Assembly: GCF_900128505.1 (NCBI RefSeq)
Contig: NZ_LT669941.1
Location: 3,280,420-3,344,419 of the forward strand
DNA: 64,000 nt
DNA from: Parabacteroides timonensis
GTDB taxonomy: Bacteria > Bacteroidota > Bacteroidia > Bacteroidales > Tannerellaceae
Reading direction: 5' to 3'
Shown here: in pieces, positions 7,939-16,334 of the stretch
How positions within the stretch are numbered: position 1 is the first letter of the stretch
Layout of the letters: every line of letters starts with the position of its first letter
Notes under the pieces: model-generated
Told to the model about the DNA's origin: nothing
The model's database searches: none
The model's input: only the letters and a program-made list of their open reading frames with translations
Program-made: the position numbers and the translations under genes

Positions 7939-8928
7939 ATGAAGATAGGCTCAATAGATTTAGGTGAACATCCCGTATTCCTGGCACCGATGGAAGATGT
8001 GACGGACATCTCTTTCCGTTTGATGTGTAAACGTTTCGGTGCAGACATGGTATATACGGAATTTGTATCGAGCGATGCACTGATCCGCAGCGTGAACAAG
8101 ACACAGGAGAAACTGACCGTTGCCGAAGACGAACGGCCGGTTGCTATACAGATATATGGTAAAGAAGTGGAAGCGATGGTGGAAGCAGCAAAGATATGCG
8201 AAGCCGCCCGCCCCGACATTCTCGATATCAACTTCGGCTGCCCGGTAAAGAAAGTGGCAGGCAAAGGTGCCGGAGCAGGTATGTTGCGGAATACTCCACT
8301 GATGCTGGAAATAACTCGCGAAGTGGTAAAGGCCGTCAACATCCCCGTAACAGTAAAAACCCGCCTGGGATGGGATGCCGATAATAAAATCATTGTCGAC
8401 CTGGCCGAACAATTACAGGATTGCGGGATTGCCGCCCTCTCTATCCACGGACGCACCCGCGCACAGATGTACACCGGTGAAGCCGACTGGACACTAATCG
8501 GCGAGGTAAAAAACAATCCGCGCATGCATATCCCTATCATCGGGAATGGCGACGTGACTTCTGCCGAGGCCTGCAAACAGCGTTTCGACCAATACGGAGT
8601 GGATGGCGTCATGATCGGACGCGGTAGTATCGGCCGCCCCTGGATATTCCGCGAAGTAAAACATTACCTGACGAACGGAACGGCATTGCCCGACGAGAAA
8701 TTCATCTGGTACCTGGATATCCTGAAGCAGCAGGTCATGCAAAGTGTGGAACGTCTCGACGAACGTCGTGGTATTTTACATATCCGACGTCATCTGGCAG
8801 CCACTCCTCTTTTCAAAGGAATTGCCGACTTTAAGCCGACACGCGTTGCCATGCTTCGCGCTGAAACAGTAGCCGAACTATTCAATATTATGGATTCCAT
8901 TCCGGAAAAGTTTGGGATTATAGAATAA
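7939..8928 (+). CDS. dusB: tRNA-dihydrouridine synthase (DusB type)
   Basis: A 329-residue flavoenzyme that reduces uridine to dihydrouridine in tRNA with FMN and NAD(P)H. Visible family marks are LAPMEDVTDISFRLMCKRFG near the start, ILDINFGCPVKKV with the catalytic cysteine near residue 101, and IPIIGNGDVTSAE plus GVMIGRGSIGRPWIF of the FMN-binding TIM barrel. The C-terminal helical tRNA-binding domain is present, so length is normal. A -7 box TACTTTTG at 7912-7919 would start transcription just before the ATG. It stands alone as a single-gene unit. Confidence 0.93.
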   Translation: MKIGSIDLGEHPVFLAPMEDVTDISFRLMCKRFGADMVYTEFVSSDALIRSVNKTQEKLTVAEDERPVAIQIYGKEVEAMVEAAKICEAARPDILDINFGCPVKKVAGKGAGAGMLRNTPLMLEITREVVKAVNIPVTVKTRLGWDADNKIIVDLAEQLQDCGIAALSIHGRTRAQMYTGEADWTLIGEVKNNPRMHIPIIGNGDVTSAEACKQRFDQYGVDGVMIGRGSIGRPWIFREVKHYLTNGTALPDEKFIWYLDILKQQVMQSVERLDERRGILHIRRHLAATPLFKGIADFKPTRVAMLRAETVAELFNIMDSIPEKFGIIE

Positions 8929-8996
8929 ATCGGTCAAAAAATACAACTTTTGAATCATAAAGTGACAAATTTACAATAATTTGATACAATAGTATA

Positions 8997-9157
8997 TTGC
9001 ATATAATATATTTCCTCTTATATTTGCATCGAGTTTTTTTCATAGTATTTTAGATCTAAGGTTAACAAGTCTTTGCAAAGGAGGAATCGTGAGATTGCTT
9101 CGTTGGGAAGCAAAGAGACCGCATCCGTTGTAAATACGGGTTGCGGTTTTCTTTTTT
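8997..9157 (+). ncRNA. Candidate small RNA with its own promoter and terminator
   Basis: Between dusB and the GIN genes lies a self-contained unit. A TTG is followed after 19 bases by TATATTTG (about 9019-9026), a good Bacteroidetes promoter predicting a start near 9033. The transcript would contain hairpin 1, TTGCTTC/GAAGCAA at 9095-9113, and end at a strong terminator: CCGCA-t-CCGT, a 7-base loop, ACGG-gt-TGCGG (9119-9146) and a T tract at 9147-9157. Predicted length is about 120-125 nt. No reading frame of note is inside it. It might instead be a leader of the downstream GIN genes that terminates early. I do not recognise an Rfam family. Confidence 0.5.
9119..9157 (+). terminator. Rho-independent terminator of the candidate small RNA
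   Basis: A stem of nine pairs (CCGCA/TGCGG and CCGT/ACGG with a small internal bulge), a 7-base loop and the tract TTTTCTTTTTT. Confidence 0.8.
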
Positions 9158-9243
9158 ATTATTTTCTAAAAAAAGTTCTTCAGATATGCAACCGAAACCG
9201 GATTACGTTCGTCTTATAAAGAAAGAACTAAAAATAAAGACAG

Positions 9244-10056
9244 ATGAAAACAAAAGTACTTCTTCTTATCGCCTGCCTGCTGACCACACTGGCGGGATCT
9301 GCCATCACTGAAAAAACAGTAGATGGAAACGGAAATGTAATTACAAAAACGGTTTCGATCGACGATTATAACGAGATATCCACAGTAGGTGTCATGGAAT
9401 TTGTCTACGAACAATCGGATGCTGCTCCTTATCTGGAAGTCATGATCGATGAAAATCTCTATGAGTTACTGGAGATAAAGGTTGATGGCAAAGAACTAAA
9501 AGTCAGCCCCAAAAGAATAAATGAAAACAGCCGCAACGGTAATACTTACAACCTGAATCCGACGACATTCAAGGTGGTAACCAATTCGCGTGAAATAAAG
9601 GAACTGAACGTTGTTTCCTCCGGTGATTTCATTATTTCCAGTCCGCTCAATATAAGCAAACTGGAAATCAATATGGCAGGTAGCGGAAACATTCTCCTGA
9701 AAAAGAAAGTGACAGGAAACAAACTGGAAATCAACCTGGCCAGTTCAGGCAGCATCGTCGCATCCGACATCAGTCTGAATGGAGTTGAATGCAGCCTGGC
9801 AGGTAGTGGTTTCATCCAGATAGGAGGAAAGACCGAACAGGCAGAATACAATCTTGCCGCAAGCGGAAACATTAAAGCCTACGATTGCCAGTCAAGCAAA
9901 GTAGAGTGTAATATTGCCGGCAGTGGTAATATCCAGACTTATGCTAAAAACCGACTGGAAGCCAATATCGTAGGCAGCGGAAACGTATATTACAAAGGTG
10001 ATCCGACCACCAGCAAAAGTATCATCGGGTCAGGCAAACTGAAAAAAGCGAACTAA
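9244..10056 (+). CDS. GIN-domain (DUF2807) exported protein 1
   Basis: 270 residues with a cleavable signal peptide (about residues 1-20, ending GSAITEK). The rest is a right-handed beta-helix-like GIN/DUF2807 domain: many repeated turns of the type AGSGNI, ASSGSI, LAGSGFIQIGG, NIAGSGNIQ, GSGNVYYKGDP. The family is found in exported Bacteroidetes proteins of unknown function, once described as putative autotransporter head domains. It is the first of four tandem paralogues on the same strand, with a 34-base gap to the next. Opening motif VDGNGNVITKTVSIDDYNEI is shared by all four. Confidence 0.85.
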   Translation: MKTKVLLLIACLLTTLAGSAITEKTVDGNGNVITKTVSIDDYNEISTVGVMEFVYEQSDAAPYLEVMIDENLYELLEIKVDGKELKVSPKRINENSRNGNTYNLNPTTFKVVTNSREIKELNVVSSGDFIISSPLNISKLEINMAGSGNILLKKKVTGNKLEINLASSGSIVASDISLNGVECSLAGSGFIQIGGKTEQAEYNLAASGNIKAYDCQSSKVECNIAGSGNIQTYAKNRLEANIVGSGNVYYKGDPTTSKSIIGSGKLKKAN

Positions 10057-10090
10057 AAGATAAACAAACAAACTTAAAAGTATAAACATT

Positions 10091-10915
10091 ATGAAAGCAA
10101 TAGCATTAGCATTCATCGGATTAATGACTTTCGGCACCATAGCTTGTCATGCGAAGAAAGTAAAAGGAAACGGAAATATCATCACCAAAGAAATCCAGGT
10201 ATCCGATTATAACGAGATCAAAGTAGGCCAGGGCATAGAAAGTGGCAACATGTCTTTCACAAAGAAAAACAAATCGCCCCGTTTCAACTACACCCAGCAA
10301 TCGGGAAGTGCAAGTTTAAATATCACAATAGATGAAAACCTGCTTCCGTTGCTGAATATCCAGTCTAACGGAAACGTTCTGACTATTGGTACAGGAATGG
10401 GAACTCAAATCAATCCGACCCGGTTGGAAATCAACAGCCACTCCAAAGAACTGAGAAAACTGGGTATTTCCGGAGGTATGGATTTCTTCCTGCAAAGCAA
10501 ACTGACCGGAGATAACCTGGAAATAAATGCATCCGGGGCAAGCGACGTATACCTGGAAAACTCTGTCCGCATATCCAACCTGTGTAAGATAAGCCTGAGC
10601 GGAGCAAGCGACGTCAAGGCCAGTAACCTTGAATGCGATAAGATAGAATGCCGTTCTTCCGGATCGAGCGATATCAAAATGTCCGGAAAAGCCAACGACG
10701 GCGAATATCATTGCAGTGGCAGCAGCGATATAAAATCGTACGATTTCGTTGTGAAACGCCTGAAGTGTTCCGCCAGCGGCAGTTCCGATATACTGACGAA
10801 CGTGACCGAAAAACTGAATGCTTCGGCATCCGGCAGCAGCGATATCAAATACAAAGGCAATCCTGAAGTGAAAAAGAGCTCAAGCGGCTCAAGCGATATC
10901 GATCATGTGAACTAA
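10091..10915 (+). CDS. GIN-domain (DUF2807) exported protein 2
   Basis: 274 residues with an N-terminal signal (TFGTIACHAKK), possibly a lipoprotein since a cysteine falls near residue 19. It shares the KGNGNIITKEIQVSDYNEI opening with its neighbours. Its turns are built on SGSSDIK and SGASDV rather than SGNI, so the repeat word of this copy has been homogenised separately: seven or more SSDI turns occur in the last 120 residues. A terminator hairpin follows the stop, so copies 1 and 2 probably form one transcript. Confidence 0.85.
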   Translation: MKAIALAFIGLMTFGTIACHAKKVKGNGNIITKEIQVSDYNEIKVGQGIESGNMSFTKKNKSPRFNYTQQSGSASLNITIDENLLPLLNIQSNGNVLTIGTGMGTQINPTRLEINSHSKELRKLGISGGMDFFLQSKLTGDNLEINASGASDVYLENSVRISNLCKISLSGASDVKASNLECDKIECRSSGSSDIKMSGKANDGEYHCSGSSDIKSYDFVVKRLKCSASGSSDILTNVTEKLNASASGSSDIKYKGNPEVKKSSSGSSDIDHVN

Positions 10916-10940
10916 TACAATATAGGGAGAGTTATTGTAA

Positions 10941-10996
10941 ACCCGGAATTACTTTTCATAAAGGCATTTGATGAAAAGTGATCTCCGGGTTCTTTT
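10941..10996 (+). terminator. Terminator after GIN gene 2
   Basis: A long stem with arms CCCGGAATTACTTTTCAT and ATGAAAAGTGATCTCCGGG (one small mismatch region) is followed by TTCTTTTTG. It separates GIN genes 1-2 from GIN genes 3-4. Confidence 0.85.
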
Positions 10997-11086
10997 TGTT
11001 GGTAAAAAGGTGTCTTACATTTTATTTCTGGATAAAAGTTCACCGGAAGTAGGAATTATAAATTAAATTACCCCTATTTTTGTAAC

Positions 11087-11103
11087 CGACCTCATTCAGG
11101 TCG
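11087..11103 (+). promoter_or_regulatory. Leader hairpin upstream of GIN gene 3
   Basis: CGACCT-CATTC-AGGTCG is a perfect 6-bp stem 40 bases before the ATG, just after a TATTTTTG -7 box at 11075-11082. It may be the 5' end of the mRNA or a binding dyad; nothing more can be said. Confidence 0.35.
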
Positions 11104-11142
11104 CGTCTATATTAAGGAAAGGCAATACTAAACAATTAAATT

Positions 11143-11928
11143 ATGAGAACAAAAGGATTATTATCTATTATCATGTTATTGGGATTGTTATTCACAGTCC
11201 AGGCAGCCGATCATGTAAAAGGGAACGGTACTCTTACCACTAAGAAAATAAAGATCGACGATTACAATGCGATCAAAATTGATGGCGTTATCGACTTTAA
11301 TTACGAACAATCGAATGCAGAGCCTTACATCGAGGTAACAGTCGACGAGAACCTGCATGAATTTGTAAACATAGATATAAAAGAGCGGGAACTTTCCGTT
11401 GGCTTCAAGGGAGCCAAAGTAGACCATTATACCAAATTCATTATTAAGACCAACTCGAAATGGCTGAAAGAGGTAAAAGCGGCAGGAAATGCCAACTTTA
11501 TGATCAACAGCTCACTTACTGGGGATGAACTGAAGATCAAGGCAAACTCAAACTGTCTGGTTCAGTTGAAGGAACTGGTTAAAATGGGAAAACTCGAATT
11601 GAATGTATCCGGAAGCGCCAATATGGTAGTCAACAACCTGCAAGCCGACAAATTGGAATGCAGCATCAACGGCTCCGGTACTATCAACCTGAAAAAAGGA
11701 ACAGCCAAAGAAGGCGAATACAGCATCACCAGCAGTGGCGAGATCATGGCCTTTGGTGTAGATGTACCCGAACTGAGCTGTAAAATGACCGGTAACGGAA
11801 CAATGGAAGTTCACCCTACCAACAATCTGAAAGCAAATATTGTCGGTAAAGGAAATATCCGTTACAAAGGCCCGACTGCCGTCCAGCAGAAAGTGATTGG
11901 AAAAGGTAGCGTAGAAGAAGTCAAATAA
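11143..11928 (+). CDS. GIN-domain (DUF2807) exported protein 3
   Basis: 261 residues with a signal peptide ending near VQAAD (residues 1-22). The opening HVKGNGTLTTKKIKIDDYNAI and the FNYEQSNAEPYIEVTVDENL segment match copy 1 closely (EFVYEQSDAAPYLEVMIDENL), so 1 and 3 look like the closest pair by eye. The beta-helix turns are less uniform than in copy 2. It begins a second transcript after the terminator at 10941 and is followed by copy 4 after 9 bases. Confidence 0.85.
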   Translation: MRTKGLLSIIMLLGLLFTVQAADHVKGNGTLTTKKIKIDDYNAIKIDGVIDFNYEQSNAEPYIEVTVDENLHEFVNIDIKERELSVGFKGAKVDHYTKFIIKTNSKWLKEVKAAGNANFMINSSLTGDELKIKANSNCLVQLKELVKMGKLELNVSGSANMVVNNLQADKLECSINGSGTINLKKGTAKEGEYSITSSGEIMAFGVDVPELSCKMTGNGTMEVHPTNNLKANIVGKGNIRYKGPTAVQQKVIGKGSVEEVK

Positions 11929-11937
11929 TATAACAAT

Positions 11938-12741
11938 ATGAAAACAACACTCTATTTATCTTTACTGTCCGTCATCCTGTTATTCACTTCGGGATGTATC
12001 TTCATCCCATCTATCAAAGGCAACGGAAACGTAATTACCCAGACAATCGATATCACCGATTACGATGCGATTGAAGTACAAGGCACTTCAATCATATTCA
12101 ATTATTCACAGCAGGAGTCTGCTCCCGCTCTGACGGTAACGGTCGATCAAAATATTTACGATTTGTTTGAGTTCGGGACAAAAGACAATAAACTGGTTAT
12201 CCGTCCCAAAGACCGTAGCCAAAAGTCGATCAGAGTCCGTTCGACAGAGTTCACCATCACCACCAACTCTTCTTCATTGAAAAAAGCAGATATGGCCGGA
12301 ATCGAAGTGTTTAATCTGAACGGCAAATTCGCATCAAACGAGAAAGTGAAATTCAGTACGGCAGGCAATACAAAAATAGAGTTAAGAGATACAGTGACAG
12401 TCGACCAAATGGAGATAAGTGTTGCCGGTAAAAGTACGCTAAACGCCGATGCCCTGTATGCAAGAGTGTTTAAAGGAGAGATAGCCGGAAAAGGCACATT
12501 CAACCTGAAGGGCGCAGGCGAAAAGGCCGAATTCGAGATTGCCGGCATGGGCAAAGTGCATGCTTTTGATTATGAACTTTCGACTTTATCATGCGAGATC
12601 GCTGGTAAAGGAACGATCGAAACATATACCAAAGATAAGATCAGTGCCGAGATCGCCGGTATGGGCACGGTTAAATATAAAGGAAATCCTTCCATCAGAG
12701 AGGATAGGGCAGGGTTAGGTTCCGTAAAGAAAGTGGATTGA
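11938..12741 (+). CDS. GIN-domain (DUF2807) lipoprotein 4
   Basis: 267 residues. The signal peptide ends in LFTSGCIFIP, a clear lipobox (Cys20), so this copy is lipid-anchored while copies 1 and 3 seem to be released. Turns are built on the word AGKGT or AGMGK (EIAGKGTFNLKG, EIAGMGKVHAFD, EIAGKGTIETYT, EIAGMGTVKYKG). It ends 1 base before the stop codon of the convergent epimerase gene, leaving no room for a terminator. Confidence 0.85.
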   Translation: MKTTLYLSLLSVILLFTSGCIFIPSIKGNGNVITQTIDITDYDAIEVQGTSIIFNYSQQESAPALTVTVDQNIYDLFEFGTKDNKLVIRPKDRSQKSIRVRSTEFTITTNSSSLKKADMAGIEVFNLNGKFASNEKVKFSTAGNTKIELRDTVTVDQMEISVAGKSTLNADALYARVFKGEIAGKGTFNLKGAGEKAEFEIAGMGKVHAFDYELSTLSCEIAGKGTIETYTKDKISAEIAGMGTVKYKGNPSIREDRAGLGSVKKVD

Positions 12742-12742
12742 C

Positions 12743-13750
12743 CTACAACCACCCTTCTTTCCGGTACCATTCGATACTTTCCTCCAATCCTTTACGTAAA
12801 GGATACTCAGGTGTAAAACCAAGTTCATCCTGAAGCGGCGTAACATCACAAATCCAGTTGCGTTGCTTCAGGATGATATATTTATCGGTGTTGAGTGTCA
12901 TACTCTTGTTCAGCAACTTACCGATCCACTCGGAACAATGGCAAGCCACATTGACCAGTCCCAACGGAATACGGGCATGGAACACCCGTTTCTTTCCGAG
13001 TATATCTTGTATCATCCGTGCAAACGATTCGTCGGTATATACATCCCCATCGGCCACAAAGTAATGGCGGTTACGAACAGCGTCATTCTCCAAAGCAAGG
13101 AAAGCCACAGTTGCCAGGTCTTTTACATATATAAAGGTGATACGCTGGGGAATAAAGCCTACGGCAAAATCAAAACCGGACTTTACACTTTTGATCTCCA
13201 TAAAATAATCTTTCTCACCGGGACCATACACACCGGTCGGACGCAGGATCACATAAGGGAAATGCGACTGGCTGCGCACATAGTTCTCCGCCACCAATTT
13301 ACTCTTCCCATAAGCCGTATCGGGTTGCTGCGGATCATCCAGACGGATCGGACGGAAAGTCGTTTCATCTCCCTGTCCGTAACTGCTCAGGCTGCTCATC
13401 AAGAGAAACTTTTTCGGCTTACACCCGGCAGCGGCCAGAGCCTCTATAAAATGATGCGTATTTTCAGCGTTAATATGGAAGAAGTTCTTCTTATCCAACG
13501 TCTTGGTCAGGCCGGCATTATGGATCACATAATCCCAGGCACCCTGTTCACGGACAAAGTCCGTCAGTTGGGCTGTCAACGCCTCCTGATTATTATATTT
13601 CAGGTCGATAAAACGGATCCGTTCATCCTGCAGGTGTTCGCGACTGCTTGTTGCACGTACACCTGCCCAGGTTTCATATCCTCTGCGCAACGCTTCCTTC
13701 ACCAGAAAACCGCCGATGAAACCGCTTGCTCCTGTAATCAATATCTTCAT
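12743..13750 (-). CDS. NAD-dependent epimerase/dehydratase
   Basis: A 335-residue extended short-chain dehydrogenase. The Rossmann motif GASGFIGG sits at residues 7-14, and the catalytic YxxxK is seen as YGKSK near residue 149 with a preceding serine (SSLSSYG). Such enzymes oxidise or epimerise nucleotide-activated sugars or related alcohols; the substrate is not visible here. It is 3 bases downstream of the small PLDc_N gene and probably shares the znuA-znuC transcript by position, although a functional link to zinc is not evident. Confidence 0.85.
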   Translation of the reverse strand: MKILITGASGFIGGFLVKEALRRGYETWAGVRATSSREHLQDERIRFIDLKYNNQEALTAQLTDFVREQGAWDYVIHNAGLTKTLDKKNFFHINAENTHHFIEALAAAGCKPKKFLLMSSLSSYGQGDETTFRPIRLDDPQQPDTAYGKSKLVAENYVRSQSHFPYVILRPTGVYGPGEKDYFMEIKSVKSGFDFAVGFIPQRITFIYVKDLATVAFLALENDAVRNRHYFVADGDVYTDESFARMIQDILGKKRVFHARIPLGLVNVACHCSEWIGKLLNKSMTLNTDKYIILKQRNWICDVTPLQDELGFTPEYPLRKGLEESIEWYRKEGWL

Positions 13751-13753
13751 ATA

Positions 13754-13960
13754 TCAGTCTTTATTCTTCATATAATAAGTATAGTAGTACCACAACAAGC
13801 CGATCCAGTTGAGTACGACAATAAGCAATATCCAGACAATCTTCTGTCCCCGGCTGATAAAAGGGTTCTGTGAAACCGCCTTACAGCCAAACAGAATGAC
13901 CGCGATGCCAACGATAACGCCGATTTCCGGCAATGAGATTAAACAAAGTGGGTGTGACAT
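13754..13960 (-). CDS. Small PLDc_N-domain membrane protein
   Basis: 68 residues with two transmembrane helices (about 10-28 and 42-62). The second, KIVWILLIVVLNWIGLLWYY, carries the pattern of the phospholipase D N-terminal (PLDc_N) domain, which occurs alone as a small membrane protein of unknown function in many bacteria. It lies 12 bases after znuC and 3 bases before the epimerase. Confidence 0.75.
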   Translation of the reverse strand: MSHPLCLISLPEIGVIVGIAVILFGCKAVSQNPFISRGQKIVWILLIVVLNWIGLLWYYYTYYMKNKD

Positions 13961-13972
13961 GGAAAAAGAGAA

Positions 13973-14731
13973 TTAATGTTCGTGTGTTTTCAATACCCGG
14001 TGCGGCAGGTTACCATGTCCGATCAGTTCAATCGGGCAGGCATATTTCTCACCCAACCACTCTTCGGTGACATCTACGCCGGAATGATAATGCGATGTTT
14101 CGTTTACGCAAGCTATATTCTTTACCATTGCCAGAACGGTACCGATATCGTGCGAAACAAGAATGATCGCACTCTCCTTGTTGATCTCCTCCAACAGTTT
14201 GTAGAAACGCGACTCAAACCGTTTGTCGACATACGAATTAGGTTCGTCCAGGATTAATAGCTGGGGACGGGAAACGATGGAACGCCCCAACAGGACGCGT
14301 TGCAGCTGTCCGCCGGACAATTCACCGATCGACCGGGTGTAAAGCTCTTCGAGCCCCATTTGCCGGATCACCTCGTCGATACGTAGTTTCTGGGCTTCCG
14401 TGTACGAACGGAAACGGGGCTTTTCGGCGGCTAGTCCGGATGCGACCACCTCCCATACCGAGATCGGAAATTTTCGGTCGATATTATTCAACTGGGGAAG
14501 ATAACCGATACGCAGGGAAGATACAGGCACGCCATCCTGATAAAAACGGATAGAACCGGATACCGGCTGAAGCAATCCGAGGATCACCTTCAATAGTGTT
14601 GTCTTTCCACCGCCGTTCGGTCCGATAATCCCGAGAAAGTCGTCCTTCCATACGGTCAGGGAGACATCCTTCAGGACGACCTTGCTGCCGTAAGCGGCTG
14701 TTATTTTATCTATTTCAATGAGTTTGTCCAT
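13973..14731 (-). CDS. znuC: Metal ABC transporter ATP-binding protein (ZnuC-like)
   Basis: From the ATG at 14731 (MDKLIEIDKITAAYG) the protein has 252 residues; this start overlaps the end of znuA by 17 bases. Walker A is GPNGGGKTT, the ABC signature is LSGGQLQRV and Walker B is LLILDEP followed by the switch histidine in SHD. It energises uptake of zinc or manganese delivered by the neighbouring binding protein. A permease (ZnuB) gene is not in the cluster and must be elsewhere. Confidence 0.88.
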   Translation of the reverse strand: MDKLIEIDKITAAYGSKVVLKDVSLTVWKDDFLGIIGPNGGGKTTLLKVILGLLQPVSGSIRFYQDGVPVSSLRIGYLPQLNNIDRKFPISVWEVVASGLAAEKPRFRSYTEAQKLRIDEVIRQMGLEELYTRSIGELSGGQLQRVLLGRSIVSRPQLLILDEPNSYVDKRFESRFYKLLEEINKESAIILVSHDIGTVLAMVKNIACVNETSHYHSGVDVTEEWLGEKYACPIELIGHGNLPHRVLKTHEH

Positions 14732-15641
14732 CTGCCAATGCTTTTGCAATATGAATCATTTCTTTCGACCAGTCATAAGCCAACGGATTAATCACGGTCA
14801 GTTTACATCCGGTCTCCTTGGCTATCAGTTCCGCATTCTTCTGATCGAATTCCTGCTGGATAAAGACTACACGGGCGTTGTTCTCGCGGGCTGTCTCCAC
14901 CAACATCTTCAGTTGGGCGGGCGAAGGCTCTTTGCCATCCATTTCGATACACAACTGTATCAGGTTGAATTCGTTGGCAAAATAGGTCAGAGCCGGATGA
15001 TAGATGATAAAAGTACGGTCGGTCAGCGGATCGAGCAGTTGCTTGATCTCTGTTTCCGTTTTGTCTATTTCATCCACTAATTCATTATAATTCTTCCAGA
15101 AGTATTCCGTGTTATCGGGATCTAATGCGATAAAAGCATTCAGCGTGTTCCAGGCTACGACTTTAGCACCGGCAATGGAACTCCAGATATGCGGGTCCAC
15201 TCCACCATGATGATGGTGGTGATGGGCGTCCTCCCCGGCATGGGCATCGTGGTCGTGAGCGGCATGATCATGCGCATGGGTGTCTTCTTCCGTATCGGCC
15301 AGCAACTTCATTCCTTCGGAAGTATCGAATATTTCCAGCTTCGGATTATTCTCACGTATCTTATCCATCCAGGCCTGTTCGAAACCGATAGGGCCGATAC
15401 GCAGGTAAGCGATACTTTTCCCTACCTGTATCATTTGCTGGGGAGTGGGATCGTATGTTTCCGGACTTTGCCCGGCAGGAACCACACAGTTTATCTTGAA
15501 TTTATCCCCGGCAATTTTCTCGGCAAAATAGCGTTGGGGTTCGATCGTTACGGTTACTATATTTCCTTCCGTCTGCTTATTTACACAGGCTGTCAACAGG
15601 AGAATAGAGAGAAAAGTGATTATTATACTCGTTCGTTTCAT
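14715..15641 (-). CDS. znuA: Zinc/metal-binding lipoprotein of an ABC transporter (ZnuA-like)
   Basis: About 308 residues from the ATG at 15641 (MKRTSIIITF). A lipobox (LLLTACVNK) anchors it to a membrane. It has the cluster A-I substrate-binding fold with metal ligands in ETYDPTPQQM, a histidine-rich loop at about residues 120-150 ending in a run of six histidines (HAHDHAAHDHDAH, then HHHHHHGG), VDPHIWSS, and IYHPALTYFANEF. The His-rich loop points to zinc. A -7 box TACCTTTG (minus strand, 15701-15694) precedes it. It is followed by znuC and probably the PLDc_N and epimerase genes. Confidence 0.9.
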   Translation of the reverse strand: MKRTSIIITFLSILLLTACVNKQTEGNIVTVTIEPQRYFAEKIAGDKFKINCVVPAGQSPETYDPTPQQMIQVGKSIAYLRIGPIGFEQAWMDKIRENNPKLEIFDTSEGMKLLADTEEDTHAHDHAAHDHDAHAGEDAHHHHHHGGVDPHIWSSIAGAKVVAWNTLNAFIALDPDNTEYFWKNYNELVDEIDKTETEIKQLLDPLTDRTFIIYHPALTYFANEFNLIQLCIEMDGKEPSPAQLKMLVETARENNARVVFIQQEFDQKNAELIAKETGCKLTVINPLAYDWSKEMIHIAKALADGQTH

Positions 15642-15693
15642 ACTGATTATCACTGCAATTATATATCGGGATCGTTTATTTATCTCAAGTTCA

Positions 15694-15701
15694 CAAAGGT
15701 A
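15694..15701 (-). promoter_or_regulatory. -7 box of znuA
   Basis: Minus-strand TACCTTTG fits the -7 consensus and predicts a start near 15687, about 46 bases before the ATG. A Zur operator could not be recognised with confidence. Confidence 0.45.
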
Positions 15702-15921
15702 GCAAATTTTTTAACACAGCTACCGGAGTGTAAAAAGATAAACAATCAGAGAAGGAGGATGGTTTATGGAGGTATTTGTGGAATTCCCCGGAAGGATAGG
15801 GAATATTTCCCCATTTCTTCCATTGGATTTGTTTTTCATCTTGCGGACAAAACAAAACATCGGATGGATAAGCAACAAGTTTACAATATATTACTTCTTT
15901 ACGCATTCTCATAGTTGTATT

Positions 15922-15937
15922 TTGGCACGGATATTGC
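15922..15937 (+). promoter_or_regulatory. Canonical sigma-54 promoter
   Basis: TTGGCACG-GATA-TTGC has the invariant GG at 15924-15925, exactly ten bases, then GC at 15936-15937, so both -24 and -12 elements fit the RpoN consensus. Transcription would start near 15949, about 46 bases before the ATG of the small exported protein at 15995. No activator gene is next to it. Confidence 0.75.
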
Positions 15938-15994
15938 GTAATATAGGGCAATAGGTAAATTTAGGTTTTAGGTTTTTAAGGTAAAAAAGAAAGT

Positions 15995-16330
15995 ATGAAA
16001 AAGATTATTTTAATGGCAATGATTGCCATAAGCGCCGTATGTACATCACAAATCCAGGCTCAGAACGCATCGGGCAACAATGCACAAACAGAGAATACAG
16101 ATAAGTTTTATGAAATCGACATCACAGAAATTCCCCAGATCTTACAGGAGGGAGTGAACAAAGCATATCAGGATTGCCTGATCAAGTCGGTTTATGTTTC
16201 AAACAACAGTACATTCATAAAATACAAGGTAGTATTGATGACCCGTGAACAAAAAGAAATGAAAGTTTATTTCGACGATAAAGGAAATGTCGTGAAGGAA
16301 CACAGTTATTTCGAAGGTTCCAATAAGTAA
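15995..16330 (+). CDS. Small exported PepSY-like protein
   Basis: 111 residues: a signal peptide (about 1-22, ending IQAQN) and one small domain with IPQILQEGVNKAYQDCLIKS, then beta strands VYVSNNSTFIKYKVVLMT and MKVYFDDKGNVVKE. This resembles the PepSY-like/BLIP-like family of Bacteroidetes, small periplasmic proteins of unknown or inhibitory role. It stands alone between a sigma-54 promoter and a strong terminator, so it is a single-gene unit under RpoN control if the promoter is used. Confidence 0.65.
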   Translation: MKKIILMAMIAISAVCTSQIQAQNASGNNAQTENTDKFYEIDITEIPQILQEGVNKAYQDCLIKSVYVSNNSTFIKYKVVLMTREQKEMKVYFDDKGNVVKEHSYFEGSNK

Positions 16331-16334
16331 TAAC

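Noticed and set aside
8930..9243. tRNA or rRNA gene in the gap after dusB
   Set aside because: No cloverleaf, CCA end or rRNA-like sequence; the stems fit a small RNA with a terminator.
12863..13873. Long plus-strand frame opposite the epimerase gene
   Set aside because: It is the antisense shadow of a protein with clear Rossmann and YxxxK motifs.
15691..15954. Short overlapping reading frames on both strands between znuA and the PepSY-like gene
   Set aside because: They overlap each other and the sigma-54 promoter, lack family features and have no start context.
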